From Microbulbifer sp. GL-2 (lineage in GTDB: Bacteria; Pseudomonadota; Gammaproteobacteria; Pseudomonadales; Cellvibrionaceae), in NCBI RefSeq assembly GCF_007183175.1, contig NZ_AP019807.1, forward strand, positions 2,648,001 to 2,712,000: a stretch of 64,000 nucleotides of DNA, given 5' to 3'. Each line of letters opens with the position of its first letter. The first letter of the stretch is position 1. Shown here in pieces: positions 1 through 8,201 of this stretch. The position numbers were made by a program, and so were the translations under genes. The notes under the pieces were generated by a model. That model saw only the letters and a program-made list of their open reading frames with translations, did not search any database and was not told the origin of the DNA.

Positions 1-392
1 TCTATGGAGAGGCTTCCGCTTGAGGTTTCCCTTGCCTGGGTGGCTGGCTCCACAGTGGGTTTAGCTTCCGGCTCTTTTTTCGTGCTGGAGGTAGCATCAA
101 GCTCACTGATCGGCTGATCCAGCTGCAGGTTTTCTGCCTTTGGCAGGGTTTGTTGCTCTTCGCTTTCTGAACTCTCTACAGGTGCTGCCACAGGCTCGGC
201 ACGGTCTTCGGTACCTGTTGGCGGGCCCAGCTCTGAAATTACCGGTTGGTCCAGCTGCAGGTTTTCCGCCTTGGGCACAACCTGTTCCTGCTCTTTGTCA
301 CCCTCATTCAGGGCAGCTGCCTGGGTCGAGGTCAAAAACAGGGCGAGGCTTAGCAGGCGGCGCGGCCTGGCCTGAGAGAGGCGCAAAATCAT
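1..392 (-). CDS. Partial secreted protein of unknown function (5' end only)
   Basis: An open frame begins with ATG at 392-390, behind a GGAG ribosome site about 7 bases upstream, and runs off the left edge without a stop, so only the first 130 codons are visible. The product begins with a basic stretch, a hydrophobic core and an alanine-rich cleavage region (residues 1 to about 27), a typical Sec signal peptide. The rest is acidic and low in complexity, rich in Glu, Pro, Gln and Ala. The phrase PKAENLQLDQP occurs twice (about residues 40-50 and 85-95), each time followed by I-S-E-L after at most one residue, so a module of about 45 residues is repeated. I do not recognise the family; a linker region of an envelope protein is one possibility. 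Confidence 0.6.
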   Translation of the reverse strand, partial: MILRLSQARPRRLLSLALFLTSTQAAALNEGDKEQEQVVPKAENLQLDQPVISELGPPTGTEDRAEPVAAPVESSESEEQQTLPKAENLQLDQPISELDATSSTKKEPEAKPTVEPATQARETSSGSLSI

Positions 393-515
393 TCGGTAAC
401 TCCGGTCAACTTCTTATTGCAGGCTGTGTCGATTATTGACTTGCATTCGGCACATATGGGGACTTTGAGCGCCAGTATAGTCAAAGCGTTCCCCAAGAAT
501 GTGACAGATCGCGGA

Positions 516-1991
516 CTATTGAGCCCTATGGGCACTGAGTATTGCCTTGCGGCCGGTGCGCCGAAGTCGCAGTACCATTAAAATGGAAGCCGTGCCAAGC
601 CCAATACAGACGCCGGTCCAGTAGCCGTAAACACCCCAGTAGTTTTCCCCCAGCCAGTAAGCACTGGTGAGCCCCACCAGCCAGTATGAAAACAGTTGGA
701 TATACATGGGAACACGGGTGTCCTTGTAGCCTCGCAGTGCCCCCCAGGTCATGGCCTGGGCTACATCCACCAGTTGGAAGGCGGCGCAAAGTAGCAGCAG
801 GTTAGTGGCTACCGCGATTATTTCTGTATTGCTTGTATAGGCTTGCACGAACAGACTACGCAAGGTGATCAGCAGAATGCCGGTACACAACGCATAAATC
901 ATTCCTGTGCCGATACCGACCTTGCCGGTAAACAGAGCCCGCTTGGGGCGGCCTTGGCCGAGTAGTTGCGCCGTGCGAATACTGAGTGCCTGTGCCAGGG
1001 CGAGTGCCACCAGGTAAAAAATAGAACCAACGCTCATGCTGATCTGATGTGCGGCCACAATTGCGGCGCCATAGGGCGCCAACAATATCGTGAGGCTGGC
1101 AAAGAATGTTACTTCGCCGGCGGCACCCACACATACCGGCAAGCCCACAGCGAGCAAGTGTTGCAGGGTTGGCCAGTGAGGTTTGGAAGGCAGCAATCTG
1201 AGTTTCAGGGAGTGATAGGCCGGATCGTTGCCGGCATGCCAAAACAGTGCCAGGGCGATCAGGCAACTGACCACGGCTGTGGCCCAGCCACAGCCGGCAC
1301 CGCCCATGGCGGGAATCGGTCCGGCACCAAATACAAAGAGGATATCCAGCGGCAGGTTGAGCACGGCAGCAGCCAGATATATACGCATCACCGGGCGCAC
1401 CTGTCCCATACCCTCGCAGTAACCGCGCAGAGCGGTGCCCAAGGCAAAGGGGAGTGTGCCGATGCTGAGGGCCAGAATATAGCCTTGTAAAACCTTGCGC
1501 ACGGGCTCCTCTGTATCTATCCATTGGCTCCATACCGGTACCGCAAGCAAAGCGAGGAGCACAAGGATACCCCCCACAAGAGCGATCCACAGGGCTTGGT
1601 GCAGTTGTTTCGCGCAGCCTTCTTCATCCTGTCCGCCGCGCAGGTGGGCAACGACTGGAGAGATTGCGGCGAGGAGACCAATCAGGGTCACCGCACACAC
1701 CGCCCAGATACTGGAGCCCAGTGCCAGACCCGCCAGGTTCACCTCGCCAGCGCGACCAGCAACGATAGTATCCACAACTCCCATGCTCACCACCGCCAGG
1801 TTGCTGACCACTAGTGGCCCGCCCAGTGTGGTCAGGTGGGATAGCTCGGTTGAAATGGCGCGTCGATAAAGCTTAAACAAGGGAAGAACCAGGTTTCTTG
1901 GGACTGTGTCTATGGATAATTGTGAGGTATCAGCCAATTCCAACAGAAGACTGTGGCAATACAGTTTTATCGGATTTATTGGCGTTGCCAA
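516..1991 (-). CDS. MATE family multidrug efflux transporter
   Basis: The 491-residue product has about twelve hydrophobic helices in two similar halves, as in MATE (NorM/DinF-type) cation-coupled exporters of cationic drugs and metabolites. The first MatE half begins at about residue 50, where the helix containing PLVVSNLAVVSMGVVDTIVAG carries the conserved Gly-Pro and Asp-Thr features. The start is uncertain: the longest frame uses TTG at 1991 with a GAAGG about 5 bases upstream, but it gives a 45-residue N-terminal extension longer than usual, and a shorter TTG start near residue 37 is possible. The substrate cannot be read from the sequence. It stands alone between the partial gene to its left and a hydrolase, both on the same strand. 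Confidence 0.85.
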   Translation of the reverse strand: MATPINPIKLYCHSLLLELADTSQLSIDTVPRNLVLPLFKLYRRAISTELSHLTTLGGPLVVSNLAVVSMGVVDTIVAGRAGEVNLAGLALGSSIWAVCAVTLIGLLAAISPVVAHLRGGQDEEGCAKQLHQALWIALVGGILVLLALLAVPVWSQWIDTEEPVRKVLQGYILALSIGTLPFALGTALRGYCEGMGQVRPVMRIYLAAAVLNLPLDILFVFGAGPIPAMGGAGCGWATAVVSCLIALALFWHAGNDPAYHSLKLRLLPSKPHWPTLQHLLAVGLPVCVGAAGEVTFFASLTILLAPYGAAIVAAHQISMSVGSIFYLVALALAQALSIRTAQLLGQGRPKRALFTGKVGIGTGMIYALCTGILLITLRSLFVQAYTSNTEIIAVATNLLLLCAAFQLVDVAQAMTWGALRGYKDTRVPMYIQLFSYWLVGLTSAYWLGENYWGVYGYWTGVCIGLGTASILMVLRLRRTGRKAILSAHRAQ

Positions 1992-2097
1992 ATGGCCTTC
2001 AAGGCTGGGTGGGTGGCTGAAGGGAATCTACAGCACAGGTAACCCGTCGCCAAAAAGGTCGGCTATTTTACGGCGAAAACCACTTCCCGCCCAGCGG

Positions 2098-2814
2098 CTA
2101 CGGAGGAATTTCCTGTAATAATTCGGCGACTGAATGTGCCGCATTGATAATGCAACCGTGGTTTTCCGCAATTTCCCGATAGTGCCAACCTGGGATCCTG
2201 CGTGCGTGTTCTCCGCTTATATTGGCTGGTAAATAATGCGGGTTGGTACAGCGGATATATGTACAGGCAGGGCCCTGCTCTACTGTTTGGCGCAAATGAA
2301 TGGGGTCCAGATAGGTTTTGACTGGGTGGGGGGTCATGCGCCTGGCTAACCAGTGGATATCGGCGGGGGCCTTTATTCCCAGCAGGCTGGGGGCCATTGG
2401 CATAAAACAGAGGGTACTACCTATTTTCCGCGAGGCGGCCAGGCGTTTGGAGCGGATTTCTGTGGGTAATTGTTCGGCAAAAGCGTGACCGGATTGCGGA
2501 ATGGCACCATCCAGGTAGACCAGGTGGCGAATACGCTCCGGCAGGGCATCGGCAGCCCCGGTAGCCGCCATGCCGCCGAAGCTATGTCCCACCAGGATTA
2601 CCTGTTCCAACTCCTCGAATTCAATCACGTTCACCAGATCCTGCACAAAGGTATCCATGCCTATAGAAGGTGAAAGTAAATGGTTTCTCTCGCCCAGGCC
2701 CGTCTGTGTGGGGGTGAAAACCCGATGCCCTGCAGCAGTCAGGTGCTTGGCTACACGCGCCCAGCACCAGCCCCCGAGAAACATACCGTGGACCAGTAGA
2801 TAGGTATTCCCCAC
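2098..2814 (-). CDS. Alpha/beta hydrolase (EstC/MES-like esterase family)
   Basis: An alpha/beta hydrolase-fold enzyme of about 238 residues. It shows the oxyanion strand LLVHGMFLGGWCW, the nucleophile elbow GHSFGG (catalytic Ser) and a C-terminal NHGC segment followed by AHSVAELL, where this family carries the catalytic His. The compact size and HG..GGWCW start resemble plant methylesterase/hydroxynitrile-lyase-like and EstC-type esterases; the substrate is unknown. The longest frame begins at a TTG at 2847, but GTG at 2814 is preferred because GGGAG lies about 6 bases upstream and the protein then starts directly at the first beta strand, as is usual in the family. No operon partner is evident. 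Confidence 0.75.
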   Translation of the reverse strand: MGNTYLLVHGMFLGGWCWARVAKHLTAAGHRVFTPTQTGLGERNHLLSPSIGMDTFVQDLVNVIEFEELEQVILVGHSFGGMAATGAADALPERIRHLVYLDGAIPQSGHAFAEQLPTEIRSKRLAASRKIGSTLCFMPMAPSLLGIKAPADIHWLARRMTPHPVKTYLDPIHLRQTVEQGPACTYIRCTNPHYLPANISGEHARRIPGWHYREIAENHGCIINAAHSVAELLQEIPP

Positions 2815-2940
2815 CCGCAGCTCCCATTTCGCCTTATAGAGGAACAAGCATAGTAAGCAGGGGGCTCGATCCCTTGTGTAAGAAGTGTCCTGCTCGCTCG
2901 ACTAAAGTGAACAAATATACTGAAAAGAGAGTGAAAAAGG

Positions 2941-3570
2941 ATGAGTAGTGCGATGAATATCCTGAGCAGCTGGTACGGTTGCTTTCTGCATTTCGTGTGT
3001 AAAATCGACTGGCTCGGGCCCTTGGCGCTGCGAATCTACTTGGCACCGATATTTATCATGGCCGGGCTCAATAAGATGGGCAGTATTGATGATGTGGCAG
3101 CCTGGTTTGGTAATCCCGACTGGGGATTGGGCCTGCCGGCTCCGATGTTTATGGCCTGGGCAGCTGCATTAGTCGAGTTCTTTGGTGGTATTGCTTTACT
3201 GTTTGGTTTCGCTACCCGCTTGGTGGCGATTCCTCTGATGTTTGTGATGGCGGTGGCCGCTGTAACAGCACATTGGGAGAATGGGTGGTCAGCTTTGCCG
3301 GACAAGACTTTAGTGGCTCCCTGGGAGTGGCGTGAAGATCTGATTGATGAAGCCATTACCCGCAAGGACAGGGTTGTTGAACTCTTGAAAGAACACGGCA
3401 ACTACGAGTGGCTGTCTGAGGCGGGCGGCGTCACGATCCTGAAGAATGGTATTGAGTTTTCAGCGACCTACTTCATTATGCTGCTAGCACTGCTTTGCAG
3501 TGGAGCGGGGCGTTTCTTCAGCCTCGATTATTGGCTGTGCCGCCACTTAAGCAGGCGGGAATCCACTTAG
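2941..3570 (+). CDS. DoxX family inner-membrane protein
   Basis: A 209-residue DoxX-type membrane protein with four hydrophobic helices. The pattern LALRIYLAPIFIMAGLNKM near residue 30 and the ALVEFFGGIALLFGFATRL segment match the DoxX family (DoxX/HvfX/MauE clan). About 60 polar residues separate helices 3 and 4 (roughly residues 115-170), longer than in minimal DoxX proteins. Members are linked to quinone-dependent oxidoreductases or to copper and redox homeostasis, but no specific role can be assigned here. ATG at 2941 follows AAAAGG closely; ATG at 2953 is an alternative. The gene precedes rhlB by 49 bases. Confidence 0.75.
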   Translation: MSSAMNILSSWYGCFLHFVCKIDWLGPLALRIYLAPIFIMAGLNKMGSIDDVAAWFGNPDWGLGLPAPMFMAWAAALVEFFGGIALLFGFATRLVAIPLMFVMAVAAVTAHWENGWSALPDKTLVAPWEWREDLIDEAITRKDRVVELLKEHGNYEWLSEAGGVTILKNGIEFSATYFIMLLALLCSGAGRFFSLDYWLCRHLSRREST

Positions 3571-3571
3571 G

Positions 3572-3619
3572 GTGATAGTATACTCGCCGATTATTTGAAC
3601 ATTTGAGCGAGTATATCAC
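3572..3619 (+). promoter_or_regulatory. Inverted repeat ending at the rhlB start codon
   Basis: The left arm at 3572-3587 (GTGATAGTATACTCGC) and the right arm at 3607-3619 (GCGAGTATATCAC) are complementary over 13 pairs, apart from three extra bases in the left arm. The loop is 19 bases. The right arm ends on the base just before the TTG start of rhlB. A hairpin in the mRNA would enclose the ribosome-binding region, while at DNA level the arms could be an operator. Which applies, if either, is inference. Confidence 0.5.
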
Positions 3620-5143
3620 TTGATAGGAAAGTTGTTCCGTCGTTCCTCCTCCAATGAGGACAAGAGCCCCCGCCAGGGAGACGAGCGCTCCAAGCGCCGT
3701 AAAGACGACCAGAACCCGACTGATCGGGCCTCAAAAGGCCAATCCGCTCGGGGTAAATCTGGTCAAGGCGAGGGGAATTCGCGCCGGAGCAGCGGCAAAG
3801 CTTCCCACAAGGGCCGCTACCGCAATCGTAAGCCAAAGGCGGAAATGGCGGCCACTCCCTGGTCTATTGAGGAGTTCCAGGTTCACGCGGAGGAGGGCAA
3901 GGTTCGCTTCCATGACCTGGGTCTGCCTCTGGAGTTGATGCGGGGTATTCACGATCTCGGCTTCCAGTACTGCTCGCCTATCCAGGGGCGCTCACTGCCC
4001 CACACGCTGAATGGTCACGACCTGGTGGGCAAGGCCCAGACGGGCACAGGTAAGACAGCTGCTTTCCTGATCACTGTAATTGAAGACTTGTTGCGCCACC
4101 CTTTTGAGGGGGAGCGCTACGCTGGTGAGGCCCGCTCACTGATTATTGCTCCTACGCGTGAGCTGGTGATGCAGATCGCCGACGACGCTAAAGCTCTATG
4201 TAAGTACACCGACCTGGAAATACATACTCTGGTTGGCGGTATGGATTACGACAAGCAGCAACGCAATCTGAATGAGCGCTTGGTAGATATTCTGGTTGCT
4301 ACACCGGGGCGCCTGCTGGACTTTGTCGGCAATCGTGATTGCTATCTGGATCAGGTAGAAGTCCTTGTGATTGATGAAGCGGACCGTATGTTGGATATGG
4401 GCTTTATCCCCCAGGTGCGCCGGATCGTGCGTCAAACCCCCCGCAAAACCCACCGCCAAACAATGTTCTTTTCTGCGACCTTCACTCCAGAGGTCGACTC
4501 CCTTGTTGAACAGTGGACGGATGATCCGGTGATTGTGGAAATTGAGCCTGAGCGTGTTGCCACCGACAGTGTGGAGCAACATGTTTACTTGGCTGCCAGC
4601 GAAGAAAAATATACGTTGCTTTACAACATCTTGCAGCGTGAAGATGTGGACAGCCTGATCGTGTTTGCCAACCGCCGCGACCAGTGCCGACGTTTGCACG
4701 AGCACCTTATCGCCCATGGTATTTCCGCCGGCCTGCTATCCGGGGAAGTCGCTCAGAATAAGCGTGTGCGTACCCTGGATGACTTCAAATCAGGAAAAAC
4801 CAAAGTATTGGTAGCAACTGATGTTGCCGGCCGTGGAATCCATATCGATGGTATCAGTCATGTGGTCAACTTCACCCTGCCGGAGGAGCCGGAAGATTAC
4901 GTTCACCGCATAGGCCGTACAGGTCGTGCCGGTAAAACCGGTACTTCTATCAGCTTTGCCTGTGAAGATGATTCTATGCGACTTGAGCCGATTGAACAGT
5001 TGCTGGGTGGAAAGCTTAAGTGTGAGGTGCCGCCTGAGGAGTTGCTGGTGGAACCCCCGCGAGTGAAAGTGCAGCGTAGTCACCATGATAATAGAGGTGG
5101 GCGCCATAGCAGTGGCGGCAACCGCCGGCCCCGCCGCCACTAA
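3620..5143 (+). CDS. rhlB: ATP-dependent RNA helicase RhlB (DEAD-box)
   Basis: A 507-residue DEAD-box RNA helicase. In order: a very basic, Ser/Arg/Lys-rich N-terminus (residues 1-75), a Q-motif region with PIQ, Walker A AQTGTGKT (139-146), PTREL, TPGR, IDEADRML, SAT, and the C-terminal helicase domain with VATDVAGRG and HRIGRTGRAG. The core matches RhlB, the degradosome helicase that unwinds structured mRNA during decay and mRNP remodelling. The roughly 90-residue basic extension is absent from the shorter E. coli protein and probably adds RNA contacts. The start is TTG at 3620; no in-frame ATG occurs before Met76. The right arm of an inverted repeat abuts this start, and no strong Shine-Dalgarno sequence is visible. 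Confidence 0.88.
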   Translation: MIGKLFRRSSSNEDKSPRQGDERSKRRKDDQNPTDRASKGQSARGKSGQGEGNSRRSSGKASHKGRYRNRKPKAEMAATPWSIEEFQVHAEEGKVRFHDLGLPLELMRGIHDLGFQYCSPIQGRSLPHTLNGHDLVGKAQTGTGKTAAFLITVIEDLLRHPFEGERYAGEARSLIIAPTRELVMQIADDAKALCKYTDLEIHTLVGGMDYDKQQRNLNERLVDILVATPGRLLDFVGNRDCYLDQVEVLVIDEADRMLDMGFIPQVRRIVRQTPRKTHRQTMFFSATFTPEVDSLVEQWTDDPVIVEIEPERVATDSVEQHVYLAASEEKYTLLYNILQREDVDSLIVFANRRDQCRRLHEHLIAHGISAGLLSGEVAQNKRVRTLDDFKSGKTKVLVATDVAGRGIHIDGISHVVNFTLPEEPEDYVHRIGRTGRAGKTGTSISFACEDDSMRLEPIEQLLGGKLKCEVPPEELLVEPPRVKVQRSHHDNRGGRHSSGGNRRPRRH

Positions 5144-5707
5144 GGAATGACGCGAATCCCAAAGCGGAAATTGCTACCGATTTTGAGCGTTAGTGATTTT
5201 AGCTTGTGAGTATTCTTGGGTGCCGGCGCGACACTGACGGGTTGTGTGCTTTAGCGGTTCTGCTGGCCCATGCAGGACTGGCGGGTAGTTTTTCCCTGGC
5301 ACACCTTTAAGGGCGTCGCGCTCACCGTATCCTACCTGCCTTGTTTACGGTTCTGGTGCCCCAGTTGCGGTTTACCGCCGTAACCTCTTCTACATGCCTG
5401 GCCGCTCCCGGTTCGGGAGCATTTATCAGGTTTTTCCTTTTGCTCTGGTTGCGGGATCATATTTCGGCAGACCAGTCTGGTGCTTTTCGGTAAAAAAGAT
5501 TAGGCCTGCTGGCCTCCCAATGTTGGTCCAATATTCTTCAAGGCTAAGATTGTGACGTCTGTACCAGCTTTACTTTTGTCGCCTATTTAAACTTCCAGTT
5601 TTGTCCTAGAATTAAATTGAATACTGTTACTCAAATAATACGCAGGTTGCAGCTCGGCTTATCTGCGTTCGATTTTCTTTCCCCTATGTAGAGTTGTTGT
5701 ATCTAGG
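5144..5707. other. Intergenic stretch without a recognisable gene
   Basis: This 564-base stretch lies between rhlB and the sulfotransferase-like gene. No reading frame of useful length or recognisable product is present on either strand. The composition shifts from mixed to AT-rich towards the right end. One small hairpin, AGGCC-TGCT-GGCCT, lies near 5505-5518. I see no good promoter or terminator. Confidence 0.5.
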
Positions 5708-6862
5708 ATGCGAACCCTGCACCTGCATATCGGTTTTCATAAAACCGGCTCCAGCTCACTACAGCTCGCCATGAAAGAGTATTCGCAACAGTTGAGGTCT
5801 GCGGGAGTTGAATTTCTTTCCCTTGGAAAAAGGGGCAACTCTTCGGGTTGTATTGATGTATCCAAAAAAGATGGCCGGCTGTTGTATCAACCCAACCGGC
5901 GTCTTGAGGAGCTTTTTGCTGCAGCAAAGGGTGGTAGTGAGGAGGCAATAGTTTCAGCCGAGCACCTCTGCTTTCTCTATCGCCATGAGGATATAGAGCG
6001 GATTCGCCAGATCTGCATGAAGTATTTTGATCATATCCAGATCGTTGTTTATCTGCGCAGGCAGGATCTGCAAGCAATCTCCTTTAAAAAACAGGCTGCG
6101 CGAAGTTCGGTTCTGAACCTAAGCTCTTCCAGCAAGTTATTGGGGCATTCAGAAGGGGCTTTTCCTGATTCTGATGAAAATATCAAAATCTACTATGACT
6201 ATTTTGCAAAATTGAAACTATGGGAGGAAGTGTTTGGCAGGGGTTCTTTACATGTCAGGGATTTTTCACGCAGTGCTTTGGTTGGGGGAGATATTGTTAG
6301 TGATTTTTCTGCGCTATTGGGGGCTCGAGTAGAAATTCCCAGCTGTCGCGTCAATGAAGGGGTTGGTCGCAAGCAGTTCTTGTTAACTCACAAGTTACTT
6401 GAGTTGGGAGTTGCTGAATCGGAGATCAATAAGCTGAAACCAATGATGAAAGCGGATGACTCTGAGTTATACCCCTCCCGTCGGGATGCAGAACAGTTTT
6501 TCTTGAGGTTTAAGGCCTCAAATCACCTTTTAAATAATCATTTTCTGCCACACAAGTCAGGCCTGGCATTCAGTAACGACTTCAGCGCATATCCCGATCA
6601 GGGTAATGACCGGCTGCGGGCGAAGGATCTGGCTCAATGGCTTCCCGAGATGTTTGTGGCTGGCATCAAGGATCCGGCTGGTTTGCGCGATGCGCTGTTG
6701 ATAGGTCGAATCCAGGCACTAATGACTGAAAAGTTTATGGATGCTGCCTTGATGGAAGAATTGGAGGGACTAGTGCAATGTCTTGCATCAACAGCACATG
6801 TTGCCCAGGTGCAAGAGCCCTGGTATCGACTGCTCAAAAAGAAAAAACGCTCGGGAAGGTAG
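5708..6862 (+). CDS. Sulfotransferase-like protein (PAPS-dependent type)
   Basis: A 384-residue cytosolic protein with the two cofactor motifs of PAPS-dependent sulfotransferases: a 5'-phosphosulfate loop GFHKTGSSSLQ at residues 9-19, and a 3'-phosphate segment VVYLRRQDLQAISFKKQ at about 113-129, which supplies the Arg and the Ser of the R-x(7)-S pattern. Such enzymes move sulfate from PAPS to sugars or other acceptors; the acceptor is unknown. No polysaccharide gene cluster surrounds it. The C-terminus ends in a basic KKKKRSGR run. It is isolated, with a 564-base gap upstream and a convergent cysZ downstream. A related non-sulfotransferase P-loop protein cannot be excluded. Confidence 0.7.
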   Translation: MRTLHLHIGFHKTGSSSLQLAMKEYSQQLRSAGVEFLSLGKRGNSSGCIDVSKKDGRLLYQPNRRLEELFAAAKGGSEEAIVSAEHLCFLYRHEDIERIRQICMKYFDHIQIVVYLRRQDLQAISFKKQAARSSVLNLSSSSKLLGHSEGAFPDSDENIKIYYDYFAKLKLWEEVFGRGSLHVRDFSRSALVGGDIVSDFSALLGARVEIPSCRVNEGVGRKQFLLTHKLLELGVAESEINKLKPMMKADDSELYPSRRDAEQFFLRFKASNHLLNNHFLPHKSGLAFSNDFSAYPDQGNDRLRAKDLAQWLPEMFVAGIKDPAGLRDALLIGRIQALMTEKFMDAALMEELEGLVQCLASTAHVAQVQEPWYRLLKKKKRSGR

Positions 6863-6937
6863 ATGGAAGTTGCTGTAAGCGCGAATTGTATTGAAGAAAC
6901 TTGAAAGTGGGGCCCATAGTGAGCCCCGTGTAGGAAA

Positions 6938-7801
6938 TCAGGTAATGCTTTTGCCTGATGAGTTACCCGGTTGCTGTGTGGGAAAAGTATCTGTGCCGGG
7001 ATCCCCTTCCTTACGCAGGCGTTCGATCCACAATGCAGTACCACCGGCTACAGCGGCAGGCATCACAAAGATATTTACAATGGGCACCATCTTCGCCAGC
7101 ATCACGGTACCGCCAAAAGCGAGGCTGGTCAGTTTGCGACGACGCAATACCTTTTTAAGCTCGTCAAATGGCCGTTGATGGTTGTCGAGAGGGTAATCCA
7201 CGTATTGGATGGCCATGGACCAGGCGCCCCAGACAGCGGTTAATAGCGCCGGAATCACAATTGTCCAGCTAGTGACTGTGGCAACCAGTAAAATAATCAA
7301 GCCCCAAAAAATAAAGTAACCCAGTTTCCGCAGTTCCCGCCCGAGGGTTCGCCATATCATTTGTAATAATGGTTCTGCCGGTGGGGCCTTGCCGGTTAGG
7401 AGTTCTTCCACTTTTTCCGCGAGAATGCCGTTAAAAGGCGCAGCAATAATGTTAGTGATAATGCCAAACAGGTAGCCGTAGATGAGGAAAAAAAGAAATA
7501 GCACCAGAAACGCAATGATCCAGGCTAGCCAGCGAAAAATACTGGCTGTCCAGGCTGCGCCATTGGCCATGATAGATTCCCACCATGACATGTTTTCCGT
7601 ATCGACGGGAGTGTGAGAGAGCAGGCTGCCGATATAATCGCTGAGACCGCCCAGCTGAGAAATCATGATGCCGCTAATAATAATGAACAACACCAGGTTG
7701 ATCAGTAGTGGGACCAGGATAAAGGGTCGCAGTTCGCGTCTGGTTATAAGATGGACGCCGCGCACCAATGCGTTGATACCGTGAACGGGATTTGATGTCA
7801 T
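6938..7801 (-). CDS. cysZ: Sulfate transporter CysZ
   Basis: A 287-residue inner-membrane protein of the EI24/CysZ family, which imports sulfate for cysteine synthesis. Diagnostic regions are the N-terminal NPVHGINALVRGVHLI, the GYLFGIITNIIAAPFNG helix region, and the downstream RELRKLGYF and WSMAIQYVDYPLDN blocks. About four to five hydrophobic segments are visible. The C-terminal 25 residues are polar and variable. ATG at 7801 follows AGAGG at good spacing. It follows the small PA4642-type gene on the same strand by 32 bases. An ATP sulfurylase gene lies about 32 kb away in this window, consistent with sulfate assimilation. Confidence 0.85.
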   Translation of the reverse strand: MTSNPVHGINALVRGVHLITRRELRPFILVPLLINLVLFIIISGIMISQLGGLSDYIGSLLSHTPVDTENMSWWESIMANGAAWTASIFRWLAWIIAFLVLFLFFLIYGYLFGIITNIIAAPFNGILAEKVEELLTGKAPPAEPLLQMIWRTLGRELRKLGYFIFWGLIILLVATVTSWTIVIPALLTAVWGAWSMAIQYVDYPLDNHQRPFDELKKVLRRRKLTSLAFGGTVMLAKMVPIVNIFVMPAAVAGGTALWIERLRKEGDPGTDTFPTQQPGNSSGKSIT

Positions 7802-7833
7802 AAATCTACCTCTAACTAGCGTGGAGCCAGGAT

Positions 7834-8133
7834 TTATTGTCCAGCACCGGCGGCTTTCAGTATGTCACTGTACTCTCTACTCTGGCGATGCTCATCAATT
7901 CGGGCAAGCAGTGTTTTGCCATCGGGGCCCAGGCTGTTGAGATCCATGCTTTCGGCAAGGAATAGTTGAACAAAGGTGGCGAAATTTTCCGCTTTCATAC
8001 TGCGATAGGCACGCTCAAGCAGGTGGTAATCCCGATTGACCCCTTCAGGAGCTTCACCAATCAGGAATCCAGCGATGCGCTCTTTATCGAAAACTTCCCC
8101 GAGGACTTTCTGCTTGTCTTTCTTCAGGCTCAA
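7834..8133 (-). CDS. Small conserved protein, PA4642 family
   Basis: A 99-residue soluble protein beginning MSLKKDKQKVLGEVFD, with EAPEGVN, a central YRSMKAENFATFVQLFLAE segment, LNSLGPDGKTLLARI and a C-terminal HRQSREYSDIL block. This pattern fits the small, uncharacterised PA4642 family of Pseudomonas and relatives. The DLNSLGPDGKTLL stretch recalls an ankyrin-like turn, but no full repeat is present. The start is TTG at 8133 with AAGGA about 8 bases upstream. It lies 68 bases after gatB and 32 before cysZ, so it may be co-transcribed with them. The function is unknown; the assignment is from memory of family sequence. Confidence 0.65.
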   Translation of the reverse strand: MSLKKDKQKVLGEVFDKERIAGFLIGEAPEGVNRDYHLLERAYRSMKAENFATFVQLFLAESMDLNSLGPDGKTLLARIDEHRQSREYSDILKAAGAGQ

Positions 8134-8201
8134 AATTTTATCCTTACTTCTCTCAATGTCACTGGGTTGAAGCCCGGCTCGTGTATTTAAAAAATTGATA
8201 T

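Noticed and set aside
856..1590. 244-codon open frame on the minus strand
   Set aside because: It lies in another frame across the MATE gene and shows no family pattern.
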